Shown here in pieces: positions 1-9,630 of a stretch of 64,000 nucleotides of DNA. The stretch's first letter is position 1. Each line of letters begins with the position of its first letter. Location: positions 1 through 64,000 of the forward strand of contig JAHZLH010000019.1 in the NCBI GenBank assembly GCA_022599915.1. Reading direction: 5' to 3'. This DNA is from Actinomycetes bacterium (GTDB lineage Bacteria > Actinomycetota > Actinomycetes > S36-B12 > GCA-2699445). Under the pieces are notes generated by a model. It ran no database searches. It was given only the letters and a program-made list of their open reading frames with translations, and was not told the DNA's origin. A program made the translations under genes and the position numbers.

Positions 1-76
1 GGCCCCCGCGAAGAAGGCCCCCGCGAAGAAGGCCCCCGCGAAGAAGGCCCCCGCGAAGAAGGCCCCCGCCAAGAAA
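1..76 (+). repeat. 15-bp tandem repeat encoding APAKK units
   Basis: Five consecutive copies of a 15-bp unit (gcccccgcgaagaag) fill positions 2-76. The last copy has two substitutions and the array continues past the left edge. It is in frame with the following zinc-finger protein and encodes alternating Ala-Pro-Ala-Lys-Lys, a histone-H1-like tail. Copy number may vary between strains because the units are almost identical at the DNA level. Confidence 0.9.
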
Positions 77-583
77 ACCTCGAGCGTCACGACACCAGCG
101 CAGACCTCGGTAGCTTCCACGCCACGAGTATCAGCAGACGTTACTCGCCCGAAGGCTGCGGTAAAGGTGGCTGGGACGGCATCGGCGTCGGTGCAACTGG
201 CAGTTCGAGAGGACGAAGACCCATGGACCGAAGCGGAACTCACCGAGATTCGCGAACAACTGAGCGAGGAATTAGACAATCTCAGCCTAGAGTTGGCCGC
301 GATGCGCCGAGAGTTGGACGAGCTGATGTCGGAAGTAGCTGACGCGGCGGGGGACGACCAGGCGGACACCGGCAGCAAGACGTATGAACGGGAACACGAG
401 ATGTCGTTGATGGCCAGCGTTACCGACATGCGGGAACAGGTGCAGCACGCGCTGACCATGGTGGACTCTGGTGAGTACGGTCGCTGCGAGTCCTGCGAGA
501 ACCCCATCGGCAAAGTCCGGTTGCAGGCTTTCCCGCGAGCCACGCTATGCCTGTCGTGCAAACAGAGGCAGGAACGCCGCTGA
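2..583 (+). CDS. DksA/TraR-family zinc-finger protein with Lys/Ala/Pro-rich N-terminal tail (5' partial)
   Basis: The reading frame is open from the left edge, so the start lies outside the window; a GTG at 167 is internal. The N-terminal part is a low-complexity (APAKK)n tail followed by a Ser/Thr-rich linker. Next comes a predicted coiled coil rich in Glu/Leu, then a C-terminal zinc finger CX2CX17CX2C (CESC...CLSC) typical of the DksA/TraR family. These proteins act on RNA polymerase through its secondary channel or bind it otherwise; the exact role of actinobacterial members with basic tails is not settled. The coiled coil lacks a DxxDxA tip that I can recognise, so classical ppGpp/DksA function is uncertain. 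The gene sits directly upstream of lspA, 15 nt away. Family assignment is firm, function is inferred. Confidence 0.85.
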   Translation, partial: APAKKAPAKKAPAKKAPAKKAPAKKTSSVTTPAQTSVASTPRVSADVTRPKAAVKVAGTASASVQLAVREDEDPWTEAELTEIREQLSEELDNLSLELAAMRRELDELMSEVADAAGDDQADTGSKTYEREHEMSLMASVTDMREQVQHALTMVDSGEYGRCESCENPIGKVRLQAFPRATLCLSCKQRQERR

Positions 584-585
584 CG

Positions 586-591
586 TAGGCT
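586..591 (+). promoter_or_regulatory. Putative -10 box for a leaderless lspA transcript
   Basis: TAGGCT lies 7 nt before the GTG start of lspA, with no Shine-Dalgarno between them. This TAGnnT-6/7-start arrangement recurs at several genes in the window. Confidence 0.5.
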
Positions 592-598
592 GAACCTT

Positions 599-1150
599 GT
601 GACCAGTCAATCGCGGCGTAGCCTCCTGGCAGTCCTCGGCCTCGCTGCCGTGGTCGTTGTAATCGACGTCGCGACCAAGGTGTGGGCGGAGAACCAACTC
701 CAAAACCAACCACCCATGCAGGTCTTGGGCGAATGGCTGCAGTTCACCTTCACCCGCAACCCCGGCGCCGCCTTCAGCCTGGGCAGCGACTTCACTGGGC
801 TGTTCACTATCGCCGCCGTCATCGTCAGTGTCGTGGCTATCTGGTTCGCGCGTCGAGTGGTGTCCGGCTGGTGGCTAGTAGCGCTAGGGCTACTGCTCGG
901 GGGTGCAGTGGGAAACCTCGTCGATCGAGTCACGCAACCGCCTGGCTTCGGTGTCGGTGAGGTACGCGACTTCATCCAGGTGCCGAACTGGCCGGTCTTC
1001 AACGTGGCGGATATGGCTGTGGTGGGCAGCGCCTTGCTCATTGTTGTGCTGTCCCTGCTCGGCATCCCGGCGACGGAGCAGCAAGCCGATGAGGATGCGG
1101 AAGAACCGTCCGCTGAAGTATCGCCGGTGACCGGCAACAGCGATGACTGA
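599..1150 (+). CDS. lspA: Lipoprotein signal peptidase LspA
   Basis: Signal peptidase II, an inner-membrane aspartyl protease that removes the signal peptide from diacylglyceryl-modified prolipoproteins; it works after Lgt, also encoded in this window (22929). At 183 residues it has the family's usual length plus an acidic C-terminal tail. There are four hydrophobic segments. The conserved motifs are present: [10 protein letters not shown] around residue 50, [10 protein letters not shown] around residue 100 carrying one catalytic Asp, and VFNVADMAV around residue 133 carrying the second. The GTG start is preceded by a TAGGCT -10 box rather than a ribosome-binding site. The end overlaps the next gene by 8 nt, suggesting coupled translation. 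Confidence 0.95.
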   Translation: MTSQSRRSLLAVLGLAAVVVVIDVATKVWAENQLQNQPPMQVLGEWLQFTFTRNPGAAFSLGSDFTGLFTIAAVIVSVVAIWFARRVVSGWWLVALGLLLGGAVGNLVDRVTQPPGFGVGEVRDFIQVPNWPVFNVADMAVVGSALLIVVLSLLGIPATEQQADEDAEEPSAEVSPVTGNSDD

Positions 1151-2060
1151 CCGGCGTTCACTACCAACGCCGGACGGTCTGGTTGGTGAACGCATCGACG
1201 TTGCCCTCGCCCGATTGCTGGGGGTTTCTCGTACCCGTGCCGCTGATTTGGTCTCGGCAGGGCTCGTCGAAGTCGATGGTCAGCAGGCGGCGAAGTCCCA
1301 TCGGCTTTCGGCCGGTGAATGGTTGCAGGTGGAACTGCCCGACCCACCAGCGGCCACACCTCCGGAACCGGTCCCGGGTCTGGTGACGCTGTACGAGGAC
1401 CAAGACATGATTGCGGTAGATAAGCCAGTGGGAGTTGCGGCTCATCCCAGTCCAGGTTGGGAAGGTCCCACGGTCATCGGTGGCTTGCGAGCCGCTGGGG
1501 TCGCCGTTGCTGATGTGGGCGCGGCGGAACGGCAGGGCATAGTTCACCGATTGGACGTCGGCACGAGTGGCGTCATGGTGGTAGCCAAAAGTGCGGTTGG
1601 GTACTCAGACCTCAAGCGGCAGTTCAAGGAACGTACGGTCACCAAGACCTACCACGCCTTGATCCAAGGGCACCCCGACCCCACCGAAGGCACTATCTCG
1701 GCGCCCATCGGTCGTCACCCCTCCCATGACTACCGGTTTGCGGTGGTGTCGAACGGCAAGCCGAGCATTACCCACTACCGGACGCTGGAGGCGTTCCGGT
1801 ACGCAACATTGTTGGAAGTGCGGCTGGAGACCGGGCGGACTCACCAGATCAGGGTGCATATGTCCGCGATGCGGCATCCGTGTGCCGGCGATCTGACCTA
1901 CGGCGCCGACCCGGCCTTGGCGGAGCGGCTCGGGTTGCACCGGCAGTGGCTCCACGCCATTCGCTTGGAAGTTCAGCAGCCGACTACCGGGGAGCCGGTG
2001 GTCTTGGAATCCAGCTATCCGCCGGACCTAGCAGAAGCGCTGCAACGGTTGGCGGACTGA
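1143..2060 (+). CDS. rluD: Pseudouridine synthase, RluA/RluD family
   Basis: A 305-residue RNA pseudouridine synthase that isomerises uridines, probably in 23S rRNA. An N-terminal S4 RNA-binding region (about residues 15-65) precedes the catalytic domain. The motif [13 protein letters not shown] near residue 138 contains the catalytic Asp, and [10 protein letters not shown] near residue 222 is the second family signature. It follows lspA with an 8-nt overlap, a pair conserved in many actinobacteria. Assignment to RluD rather than RluA or RluC is by context and domain layout only. Confidence 0.9.
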   Translation: MTDRRSLPTPDGLVGERIDVALARLLGVSRTRAADLVSAGLVEVDGQQAAKSHRLSAGEWLQVELPDPPAATPPEPVPGLVTLYEDQDMIAVDKPVGVAAHPSPGWEGPTVIGGLRAAGVAVADVGAAERQGIVHRLDVGTSGVMVVAKSAVGYSDLKRQFKERTVTKTYHALIQGHPDPTEGTISAPIGRHPSHDYRFAVVSNGKPSITHYRTLEAFRYATLLEVRLETGRTHQIRVHMSAMRHPCAGDLTYGADPALAERLGLHRQWLHAIRLEVQQPTTGEPVVLESSYPPDLAEALQRLAD

Positions 2061-2314
2061 CTGCAGGGCAGCGGTCGCCGGACAAGCGTTGCCGGCCGAG
2101 TTCGCTGCGGCAGCGACCAGTGGATCGGATCCGCAGCCAACTCCGGCGTGCCGCACCGATCGAGTTGTAGGGCCCTCGGGTTAGAGTTACCCGTCGCGTT
2201 CTTCCCTCGCCTGTCATCCGTGACCGGGCAAGCGCGTCACCGCTGGCCACCGCCCGTGCCGATGGCCGGCCTCGGACCAGCCGGGTCCGGCAAGACTGAC
2301 CCAGGAGTATCACC
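2061..2314 (+). promoter_or_regulatory. dnaE upstream region with candidate -10 box
   Basis: A 254-nt non-coding stretch. It contains TAGAGT at 2182-2187, a -10 sequence of the type used elsewhere in this window, which would give a leader of about 120 nt before the GTG of dnaE at 2315. An imperfect inverted repeat GGTCGC (2073-2078)/GCGACC (2113-2118) lies just after the rluD stop and could help end its transcript. No convincing -35 was found. Confidence 0.35.
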
Positions 2315-5300
2315 GTGACGAATCGGGTGCAGCAGGACGACGACTTCGTCCATCTGCACGTTCACACCGAGTACTCCATGCTCGACGGCGCGGCCAGACT
2401 GGATGATCTATTCACCCGGGTGAATGAGGTCGGTCAGCAAGCCATCGCCATGACCGATCACGGCAATCTCTACGGTGCCTACGAGTTCTACACCAAAGCC
2501 CGCGCGGCCGGCGTCAAGCCGATCATCGGACTTGAGGGCTACTACGCACCGCACGGTCGCGGCGAACGAAGCCCCATGGATTTCGGTGGTGGCTACGACG
2601 ACGGTGTCGGCGAGATTAGCGAGGGTCGTGGCAAATTCGCCTACACCCACATGACGGTGTGGGCGGAGAACAACGTCGGGCTGCATAACCTCTTTCGGCT
2701 GTCTAGCCGCGCCAGTATCGAAGGTTTCTACCGCGCGCCACGGTTTGATCGGGACTTGCTGGACCAGTACGGCAAGGGCCTGATCGGTACCACCGGTTGT
2801 CCATCGGGTGAGGTCAACCGCTGGTTGCAGTCGGGCAACTACGACAAGGCGCTGGAAGTTGCGGCCGATATGCGCGACATCTTGGGCCCAGAAAACTACT
2901 TCTGTGAGTTGATGGATCACGGCATCGACATTGAGCGGAAGTTCCGCGACGATTTGCTGCGCATCGCCAAAACTCTGGACCTGCCGCTGCTGGTGACCAA
3001 CGACACCCACTACGTGCACCCAGACGACTGGCAGATTCACGATGCGTTCCTGTGCGTCGGCACTAAGAGTTTGATCAGCGACACCAACCGGTTCCGGTTC
3101 GATAGCCACGACTTCTACATCAAGTCGGCCGCAGAAATGCGGCAGCAGTGGCGGGACTTCCCGGAAGCCTGTGACAACACGCTGCTGATAGCCGAGCGCT
3201 GTGACGTGTCCTTCAACGACGGTGCCGATCTCATGCCGAAGTTCCCGATCCCCGCGGGAGAAACCGAGGACTCCTGGCTGGCTAAAGAAGTGCAGCGAGG
3301 ACTAGCGGCACGTTTCGCACCCGATCCGGTGCCGGACGAACATCGGCAGCAGATGGAGTACGAGCTGGGCGTCATCTCCCAGATGGGCTACCCCGGGTAC
3401 TTCCTGGTGGTGGCGGACTTGATTCAGTACGCCAAGGACAATGCCATCCGAGTGGGTCCCGGGCGCGGCTCGGCAGCCGGCGCCCTGATCGCTTGGGCAC
3501 TAGGCATTACCGAGTTGGATCCGCTGGAGCATGGCCTATTGTTTGAGCGCTTCCTCAACCCAGAGCGGGTATCGATGCCAGATATCGATATCGACTTCGA
3601 TGAGCGTCGCCGTGGTGAGATGATCCGCTACGCCACCGAAAAATATGGTGACGACCATGTGGCTCAGATCGTCACTTACGGCACCATCAAGGCCAAGGCC
3701 GCTATCAAGGACTCCGCGCGGGTGTTGGGCCAGCCATTTGCGCTGAGCGATCAGATCACCAAAGCGATGCCGCCGTCGGTGATGGGCAAAGACGTCCCGC
3801 TCTCGGGCATTTTCGATCCCCAACACGCTCGCTACGGTGAAGCGGGGGAATTCCGCGATCTTTATGAGTCTGACGGCGTCGTGCGTGAGGTCGTTGACAC
3901 CGCCCGTGGCCTTGAGGGGCTGAAGCGGCAGGTGGGCGTGCACGCTGCGGGTGTCATTCTGTCCAGCGAACCACTGACCGATGTCATCCCGGTGTGGCGA
4001 CGTGATGCCGACGGCGCCATCATCACCCAGTTCGACATGGGGGCCTGCGAAACCCTCGGCTTGCTGAAGATGGACTTCTTGGGGCTGCGCAACCTCACCG
4101 TCATGGACGACTGTCTGCGGGCGATCGAGGCGAACACCGGTAATCACATCGTGCTGGAAGAGCTGCCACTTGACGACCGGCCCACCTATGACCTCCTTAC
4201 CCGTGGCGAAACCCTCGGTGTCTTCCAGCTGGATGGCGGTCCGATGCGCGCGCTGCTGCGCTCTATGGCGCCGGACAACTTCGAGGACATCTCCGCGGTG
4301 CTGGCGTTGTATCGACCCGGTCCGATGGGAGCGAATGCTCACAATGACTACGCCGACCGCAAAAACGGTCGTAAGCCAGTGACCCCCATTCATCCGGAGT
4401 TGGCGGAGCCGCTGGCGGACATCCTGGGTGATACCTACGGTCTGATCGTCTACCAGGAACAAGTCATGGCGATCGCCCAACAACTTGCTGGTTACTCGCT
4501 CGGGAAAGCAGACCTGCTGCGCCGCGCCATGGGCAAGAAGAAGAAAGAGATTCTGGACAAGGAGTACGTCCCGTTCGCGGATGGCATGCGCGACAACGGC
4601 TACTCCAACGATGCCATCTCCACCCTGTGGGAGATTTTGGTCCCGTTCTCTGACTACGCCTTCAACAAAGCGCATACCGCCGGCTACGGTTTGGTGGCTT
4701 ACTGGACTGGCTATCTGAAAGCCAACTACCCGGCCGAGTACATGGCCGCGCTGCTGACCTCGGTCAAAGATGACAAGGACAAATCGGCGATCTACTTGAG
4801 CGAGTGTCGTCGCATGGGCATCAAGGTCTTGCCCCCGGACATCAACGAGTCTGACTCCGAGTTCACACCACGTGGCACCGACATTAGGTTTGGGTTGTCG
4901 GCGGTCCGTAACGTCGGCGAGAACGTGGTGGCCTCAATCATTGCGACCCGCCGCAGCCACGGTCGGTTCGCAGACTTCATTGACTTCTTGGACAGCGTCG
5001 ACATCGGGGTCTGCAATAAGCGCACCATTGAATCGCTGATCAAAGCTGGTGCTTTCGACTCGCTAGGGCATGCCCGCAAGGGTCTGACGCTGGTGCATGA
5101 GCAGATCGTGGACGCGATGGTTGACTCCAAGCGGGCGGCTGCCGCCGGTCAGTTTGATTTATTCGCCGGCGGCTCGGATGACTCGGCCGCAGCGGCCCTG
5201 CAGGTCTTGCCGGAGATCCCCATGGCGGAATGGGACAAGGCCACGCTGCTCACCGGTGAACGACAAATGCTGGGACTTTACGTCAGTGATCATCCGCTGA

Positions 5301-5869
5301 ACGGTGTTGAGCATCTGCTGCGCAAGATGGTGGACTGTCCCATCGCCTCGCTGACGCAGGATGAACGCCCGTCCGGGCAGATGGTGACAATCGGTGGTCT
5401 GATCGCCTCGGTGCAGCGCAAGGTTACCCGGCAAAAAGGTGAGCCTTGGGCGCTCGTGCAACTGGAAGATCTCGATGGCTCGATTGAGGTCGCGGTCTAT
5501 CCGCGTACCTACGGCCCGGTTGCCGGCCAGATCACCGAGGACCGGATCGTGCTCTTCTCCGCTCGCTTGGAACGCCGCGATGAAGATGCGCTCAAGGTTG
5601 TCGCTCGGGAAGTCTCGTTTCCCGACTTAGCAGAACAAGAGCATGGGCCAGTACGGCTGACGTTGCCGGTAGCCAAATGCGTCCCGCCGGTGGTGGATCG
5701 GCTGAAAGAGGTCTTGGCCAGTCACCCGGGCACGGTGGAGGTGCAACTCCATCTGCAAAATGACGGTCGCACCACAGTGTTGCGGCTCGACGATCGGCTC
5801 CGGGTATCGCCCGGTCCTGCCCTCTATGGTGATTTAAAGGCGCTATTGGGCTCGGGCGTGCTGGGCTAA
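2315..5869 (+). CDS. dnaE: DNA polymerase III subunit alpha (DnaE)
   Basis: Replicative polymerase, 1184 residues, normal for the DnaE1 type. The N-terminal PHP domain begins with VHLHVHTEYSMLDGA (from about residue 12). The palm domain shows GPGRGSAAGAL near residue 384 and the catalytic acidic motif PDIDIDFD near 420. A C-terminal OB-fold (from about 1010) matches the region that contacts single-stranded DNA. Start GTG 2315 is supported by AGGAG 8-12 nt upstream. The stop overlaps the end of the convergent minus-strand gene by 4 nt, so no terminator fits between them. Confidence 0.97.
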   Translation: MTNRVQQDDDFVHLHVHTEYSMLDGAARLDDLFTRVNEVGQQAIAMTDHGNLYGAYEFYTKARAAGVKPIIGLEGYYAPHGRGERSPMDFGGGYDDGVGEISEGRGKFAYTHMTVWAENNVGLHNLFRLSSRASIEGFYRAPRFDRDLLDQYGKGLIGTTGCPSGEVNRWLQSGNYDKALEVAADMRDILGPENYFCELMDHGIDIERKFRDDLLRIAKTLDLPLLVTNDTHYVHPDDWQIHDAFLCVGTKSLISDTNRFRFDSHDFYIKSAAEMRQQWRDFPEACDNTLLIAERCDVSFNDGADLMPKFPIPAGETEDSWLAKEVQRGLAARFAPDPVPDEHRQQMEYELGVISQMGYPGYFLVVADLIQYAKDNAIRVGPGRGSAAGALIAWALGITELDPLEHGLLFERFLNPERVSMPDIDIDFDERRRGEMIRYATEKYGDDHVAQIVTYGTIKAKAAIKDSARVLGQPFALSDQITKAMPPSVMGKDVPLSGIFDPQHARYGEAGEFRDLYESDGVVREVVDTARGLEGLKRQVGVHAAGVILSSEPLTDVIPVWRRDADGAIITQFDMGACETLGLLKMDFLGLRNLTVMDDCLRAIEANTGNHIVLEELPLDDRPTYDLLTRGETLGVFQLDGGPMRALLRSMAPDNFEDISAVLALYRPGPMGANAHNDYADRKNGRKPVTPIHPELAEPLADILGDTYGLIVYQEQVMAIAQQLAGYSLGKADLLRRAMGKKKKEILDKEYVPFADGMRDNGYSNDAISTLWEILVPFSDYAFNKAHTAGYGLVAYWTGYLKANYPAEYMAALLTSVKDDKDKSAIYLSECRRMGIKVLPPDINESDSEFTPRGTDIRFGLSAVRNVGENVVASIIATRRSHGRFADFIDFLDSVDIGVCNKRTIESLIKAGAFDSLGHARKGLTLVHEQIVDAMVDSKRAAAAGQFDLFAGGSDDSAAAALQVLPEIPMAEWDKATLLTGERQMLGLYVSDHPLNGVEHLLRKMVDCPIASLTQDERPSGQMVTIGGLIASVQRKVTRQKGEPWALVQLEDLDGSIEVAVYPRTYGPVAGQITEDRIVLFSARLERRDEDALKVVAREVSFPDLAEQEHGPVRLTLPVAKCVPPVVDRLKEVLASHPGTVEVQLHLQNDGRTTVLRLDDRLRVSPGPALYGDLKALLGSGVLG

Positions 5870-6513
5870 CCGCAATCGGGGGTCGCGGTAGCGGCCTTGT
5901 TGGCCTTGACGGACTTGCCCACTGATGGCAGTGCTGGATCTGCCCAAGCGGCGCTGACTTCACCGTTCTCAGCGGTCACTCTGGTTCGCAGAACTGCCGT
6001 ATCCAAAGTTGTGCCGGCCCAGCACGCTCCGGCTTGATCGACTTTGTCGATGTCAGTAGCGGTTACTTCTGCACCTGGCTTGGTGCCGTCCGGTTGCAGC
6101 AGGATCAACTGCCGACTGCCATTATCGACGCCACCGGTAGTTCCGCGGACCTCGAAATACAGGCCGTAGGTCTGCGGCGTCGGCAACTCGACTTGTGCGA
6201 CCGAATCAGTAATGGTGGCGGTTTGCTGCTGTTCGCCGGCGGCGTCGGCGGTCTGTACCGCCGTGACCAGACAGCCCTCACAGTCTCCTGCGAAACGCAG
6301 TTCCACGACGGTGTTGCCTTCGCTGGCGTTCACCGCATCTTTGTCGGGGGCAGTCGTGGGAGTGCCAGCAGTCGCCGAGGGGGTCGGCATGGCTGATGGA
6401 GTCACCGGCGGTGCCGTACCACCGCCAGTCATGGCCAGCAGTGTCGCGCCGATACCGAAGAGGGCGACGCAGACGATTGTCCCGATGATGAACGGCTTTT
6501 TTGATTCCCGCAT
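5866..6513 (-). CDS. Membrane-anchored extracytoplasmic protein of unknown function
   Basis: A 215-residue protein with a short basic N-terminus, one hydrophobic helix (residues about 8-29, ending in a Gly-rich TGGG) and a long Pro/Thr/Ser/Ala linker. The globular part (about residues 65-215) contains four cysteines (two as CEGC), suggesting disulphide bonding outside the cell. The window's VKOR-DsbA pair could supply such bonds. I recognise no family. It lies 45 nt downstream of the ybaK-type gene on the same strand and ends inside the last codons of dnaE on the other strand. The ATG start has no clear Shine-Dalgarno; the sequence AAGAAT 6 nt upstream resembles the leaderless pattern seen elsewhere. 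Confidence 0.7.
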   Translation of the reverse strand: MRESKKPFIIGTIVCVALFGIGATLLAMTGGGTAPPVTPSAMPTPSATAGTPTTAPDKDAVNASEGNTVVELRFAGDCEGCLVTAVQTADAAGEQQQTATITDSVAQVELPTPQTYGLYFEVRGTTGGVDNGSRQLILLQPDGTKPGAEVTATDIDKVDQAGACWAGTTLDTAVLRTRVTAENGEVSAAWADPALPSVGKSVKANKAATATPDCG

Positions 6514-6558
6514 GACTCTATTCTTACCGATGGCTCTCGCCGCCGCCGCCGGTCCCGG

Positions 6559-7179
6559 TTATCTCGCGATCGGAGCAAGCCTAGCGTCGACCAAATCGAC
6601 AACCGCTCGCACCCGAAGTTCCAACTCCAGACCTCGACGACCGCCGGAAATCAGCATGAAATCGGCATCTGCGCTGGAGTCGTCGATGACGACCGGGATC
6701 TGTTGCTTCATTCCTAACGGGCTAATAGCACCCAGCCGGTAGCCGGTGGCGCGCTCGACGGTGGCCGGCTCAGCCATCTCAGCGCGTTTCACCCCCAAAG
6801 CAGCGGCCAATGCCCGCAGGTCCAGGGAAGCCGACACCGGGATCAGTGCCGCGGTGAGGTGATTCCCCACATCAACGATGAGCGTCTTGAAGACGCGGCG
6901 GGGGTCCGCGTTGAGCCGGTCCACCGCTTCTTTACCGTAGTTGCTATTGGCCGGATCGTGCTGAAAAACGTGAAGAGCGTAGCTATACCCGCGCTCTTCC
7001 AACAGTTGCGTGGCCGGAGTGGCACCTTTGCCGACCTTCTTCTTGCTCCCACTTTTACCTGACTTGACAGATTTCTTGTTCTGACCGGAAGTCTTCTTGG
7101 ATTTGGCAGTAGGAGGGGGAGAGTCAGCCCCCGATTCACCGGCTGGATCGGCCTCTGCGGCGGATTCTAGGTCCATCAT
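6559..7179 (-). CDS. ybaK: YbaK/EbsC-type Cys-tRNA(Pro) deacylase with Lys/Ser-rich N-terminal extension
   Basis: The C-terminal ~155 residues form a YbaK/aminoacyl-tRNA deacylase domain that hydrolyses mischarged Cys-tRNA(Pro). Recognisable stretches are VFKTLIVDVG and TGYRLGAISPLGMKQQIPVVID with the family's GG.RG region near the end. The first ~50 residues are an extension rich in Lys, Ser and Gly, unusual for the family and similar in character to the basic tails on the proteins at 2 and 61820. Two Met codons open the frame. An internal start just before the domain cannot be excluded. It is divergent from hisD, with 46 nt between them. Confidence 0.85.
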   Translation of the reverse strand: MMDLESAAEADPAGESGADSPPPTAKSKKTSGQNKKSVKSGKSGSKKKVGKGATPATQLLEERGYSYALHVFQHDPANSNYGKEAVDRLNADPRRVFKTLIVDVGNHLTAALIPVSASLDLRALAAALGVKRAEMAEPATVERATGYRLGAISPLGMKQQIPVVIDDSSADADFMLISGGRRGLELELRVRAVVDLVDARLAPIAR

Positions 7180-7213
7180 GTGCGGCTCACTTCGTATATT
7201 CCTCGCTCATTCG

Positions 7214-7219
7214 TAGACT
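7214..7219 (+). promoter_or_regulatory. Putative -10 box for leaderless hisD
   Basis: TAGACT ends 6 nt before the GTG of hisD. The purine run (aggggag) abuts the start codon too closely to be a normal ribosome-binding site, so transcription starting at or near the GTG is the simpler reading. Confidence 0.55.
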
Positions 7220-7225
7220 AGGGGA

Positions 7226-8545
7226 GTGATCCGGGTTATCGACTTACGAGGCGCCAACTGGGACGCGGCCCATGTCGTGCCGCGTGCTGGTCAAACGCCA
7301 GATGATGTTTTTGAGCAGGTGCAGCACATAGTTGCCGACGTCGCTGGCCGCGGTGCTGCCGCTGTCAACGAGTGGACTGAGCAACTTGATGGAGTCATCC
7401 CCGACAGTTTGCGGGTCCCCGCGGAGGTATTGGCAGTCGCCCTCGACCAGTTGGACCCGGCGGTACGAACTGCATTAGAGACCGCGATTGCGCGGGTGCG
7501 ACGGGTCCATGAGCAGCAACGACCCGAAGAACACCACATTGATGTCATCCCTGGTGGCACAGTGGCACAACGTTGGATCCCAGTGCGGCGCGTGGGGCTA
7601 TATGTTCCCGGTGGTCGCGCGGTGTATCCGTCCAGCGTGATCATGAACGTCGTGCCAGCTCAAGTCGCTGGCGTGCCGTCGCTTGCGGTGGTCTCCCCGC
7701 CGCAGCCAGACCACGGCGGCTGGCCGCATCCGGTGATCCTGGCAACTTGCCAGTTGTTGGGTGTCACCGAGGTGTATTCGGTTGGCGGTGCTCAGGCAGT
7801 AGCCATGCTGGCCTATGGCGCATCACTGGAGCCGGAGTCCTGCCGGCCAGTCAATCTGATTACTGGTCCGGGCAATGTGTGGGTCACTGCCGCCAAACGG
7901 GCGGTCAGGGGCCAGGTGGGTATCGATTCCGAAGCGGGCCCGACCGAAGTGATGGTAGTGGCAGACGACTCTGCCGACCCGGCCATGGTGGCATCGGATT
8001 TGGTGAGTCAAGCCGAACACGACCCGCTGGCGGCTGCCGTCTTGGTGACCGATTCCGAGCAGTTGGCCCGAGAGGTGGGGGCAGCCTTGGTGGCCCAGGT
8101 CGGGGCTACGAAACATGCGGAACGAATTGCCGCAGCACTTTCCGGCGAACAAAGTGCGGTGGTGCTAGTGAACAACATCGATCAGGCGGTAGCCATCGCC
8201 AACGGCTATGGCGCGGAGCATCTTGAGATTCAGACAAGAGCCGCGGCTAATGTCGCCGCCCAGATCAGCAACGCCGGCGCGATCTTCATCGGGGCCTATA
8301 GTCCGGTTTCGCTAGGCGATTACGCAGCTGGTTCTAACCACGTACTGCCGACATCGGGAATGTCCGCGCACTCGTCGGGTCTGGGTGTGCACACCTTTCT
8401 GCGTTCGGTACAAACAATCAACTACGACCGGGAGGCATTGGCTCAGATCGCTGGTGCGGTGCAGATACTTGCCGAGGCTGAGGACCTCCCGGCCCACGGC
8501 GCTGCGATCGCCGCTCGATTCCCAGACTCAGGTGGTAGCGACTGA
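7226..8545 (+). CDS. hisD: Histidinol dehydrogenase
   Basis: Catalyses the last two steps of histidine synthesis, histidinol to histidine with two NAD+. The 439 residues match the family. Recognisable are GLYVPGG near residue 129, [13 protein letters not shown] near 213, the [10 protein letters not shown] stretch, SQAEHD near 261 and the active-site [10 protein letters not shown] near 330. It is the first gene of hisD-hisC-hisB-hisH, transcribed from what looks like a leaderless promoter. Its stop overlaps the hisC start by one base (TGATG). Confidence 0.97.
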   Translation: MIRVIDLRGANWDAAHVVPRAGQTPDDVFEQVQHIVADVAGRGAAAVNEWTEQLDGVIPDSLRVPAEVLAVALDQLDPAVRTALETAIARVRRVHEQQRPEEHHIDVIPGGTVAQRWIPVRRVGLYVPGGRAVYPSSVIMNVVPAQVAGVPSLAVVSPPQPDHGGWPHPVILATCQLLGVTEVYSVGGAQAVAMLAYGASLEPESCRPVNLITGPGNVWVTAAKRAVRGQVGIDSEAGPTEVMVVADDSADPAMVASDLVSQAEHDPLAAAVLVTDSEQLAREVGAALVAQVGATKHAERIAAALSGEQSAVVLVNNIDQAVAIANGYGAEHLEIQTRAAANVAAQISNAGAIFIGAYSPVSLGDYAAGSNHVLPTSGMSAHSSGLGVHTFLRSVQTINYDREALAQIAGAVQILAEAEDLPAHGAAIAARFPDSGGSD

Positions 8546-9630
8546 TGGCCGACTTGCCCCTGCGTGCCGATCTCGTCGGCGAAGAACCCTATGGCGCTCC
8601 CACCGATCCAGTGCCGGTGCGACTCAACGTCAATGAGAACCCCTATCCACCGCCGCCGGCAGCCGTTGCGGCGATTGCCGATCGCCTTGCCATAGCCGCC
8701 GCAGACTTGAATCGCTATCCCGACCGGGAGGCACTCGAGTTGCGCAGCGCGCTGGCCGACTACGTCGGCCGAGGTATTACCCCAGCACAGATCTGGCCCG
8801 CTAATGGCAGCAACGAAATCATGCACCAGTTGTTGGGAGCATTCGCTGGACCAGGTCGCGGCTTGCTCACCTTCTCGCCCAGCTACTCGATGTATCCGGT
8901 GTACGCCCGCGACACCATGACCGAGTTCCGCAGTGAACCTCGGGCGGCAGATTTCAGCATCGATATGGAGCTGGCTGCGGCGGTTATCGCTACAGATCCG
9001 CCCGCAGTCGTGGTAGCGGCCTCTCCCAACAATCCCACCGGAACGCCGCTCACTCATGACGACATCCGGCAACTGCATGAGTTGGTAGCGCCCACGGGCG
9101 TCTTGGTGATTGATGAAGCCTACGCGGAGTTTGCTGACACACCGGCTGCGTTGGATCTGCTGCCTGAGCTAGATCGCCTCGTCGTGGTGCGGACCCTGAG
9201 CAAGGCCTTCGGCCTAGCCGGGCTGCGGCTGGGATACGCCGTTGCGCAGCCCGCAATCGTGGATGCGCTTCGAATCGTGCGACTGCCCTATCACCTCTCA
9301 GCGACTACTCAGGCCGCGGCCGTCGCCGCGCTGGAGTTCAGCGATGCGCTATTGGCCCCGGTCGCGGAGGTAGTGTCGCAACGCACCGAGCTGGCGCAGT
9401 GGCTCACTGGACATGAGATTCCGGTGGCTGAGTCGCAGGCCAACTTTCTGCTGATTGGCCCGCTGCCGGATGCATCGGCAGTTTTTGCCGGTTTGCGGGA
9501 GCGTGGCGTACTAGTGCGAGAGACTCCGATTCCGGGATGCTTACGCGTAAGTATCGGTACGCCGACGGAAAATCAGGCTTTCCGGGAAGCCTTCGCAGCG
9601 ACGGTAGATCTGACAGGAGCCAAACTATGA
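8545..9630 (+). CDS. hisC: Histidinol-phosphate aminotransferase
   Basis: PLP-dependent transaminase converting imidazole-acetol phosphate and glutamate to histidinol phosphate; 361 residues, fold type I. The N-terminus has [13 protein letters not shown], typical of HisC. The PLP lysine sits in [16 protein letters not shown] near residue 220, with NNPTG near 160 and the aspartate of [11 protein letters not shown] near 190. Translationally coupled to hisD and hisB (ATGA overlap with hisB). Confidence 0.96.
   Translation: MADLPLRADLVGEEPYGAPTDPVPVRLNVNENPYPPPPAAVAAIADRLAIAAADLNRYPDREALELRSALADYVGRGITPAQIWPANGSNEIMHQLLGAFAGPGRGLLTFSPSYSMYPVYARDTMTEFRSEPRAADFSIDMELAAAVIATDPPAVVVAASPNNPTGTPLTHDDIRQLHELVAPTGVLVIDEAYAEFADTPAALDLLPELDRLVVVRTLSKAFGLAGLRLGYAVAQPAIVDALRIVRLPYHLSATTQAAAVAALEFSDALLAPVAEVVSQRTELAQWLTGHEIPVAESQANFLLIGPLPDASAVFAGLRERGVLVRETPIPGCLRVSIGTPTENQAFREAFAATVDLTGAKL

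Noticed and set aside
1-76. Short direct repeats that could suggest a CRISPR array or minisatellite outside genes
   Set aside because: The repeats are 15 bp, adjacent without spacers, and in frame with a coding sequence; they encode a low-complexity tail.
607-1359. A 250-codon minus-strand open frame across lspA and the pseudouridine synthase gene
   Set aside because: It overlaps two well-supported genes and shows low-complexity Arg/Ser/Thr composition typical of shadow frames.
3536-4675. A 379-codon open frame on the minus strand inside dnaE
   Set aside because: It is an antisense shadow of a GC-rich gene. The protein has no recognisable domain and dnaE is intact.
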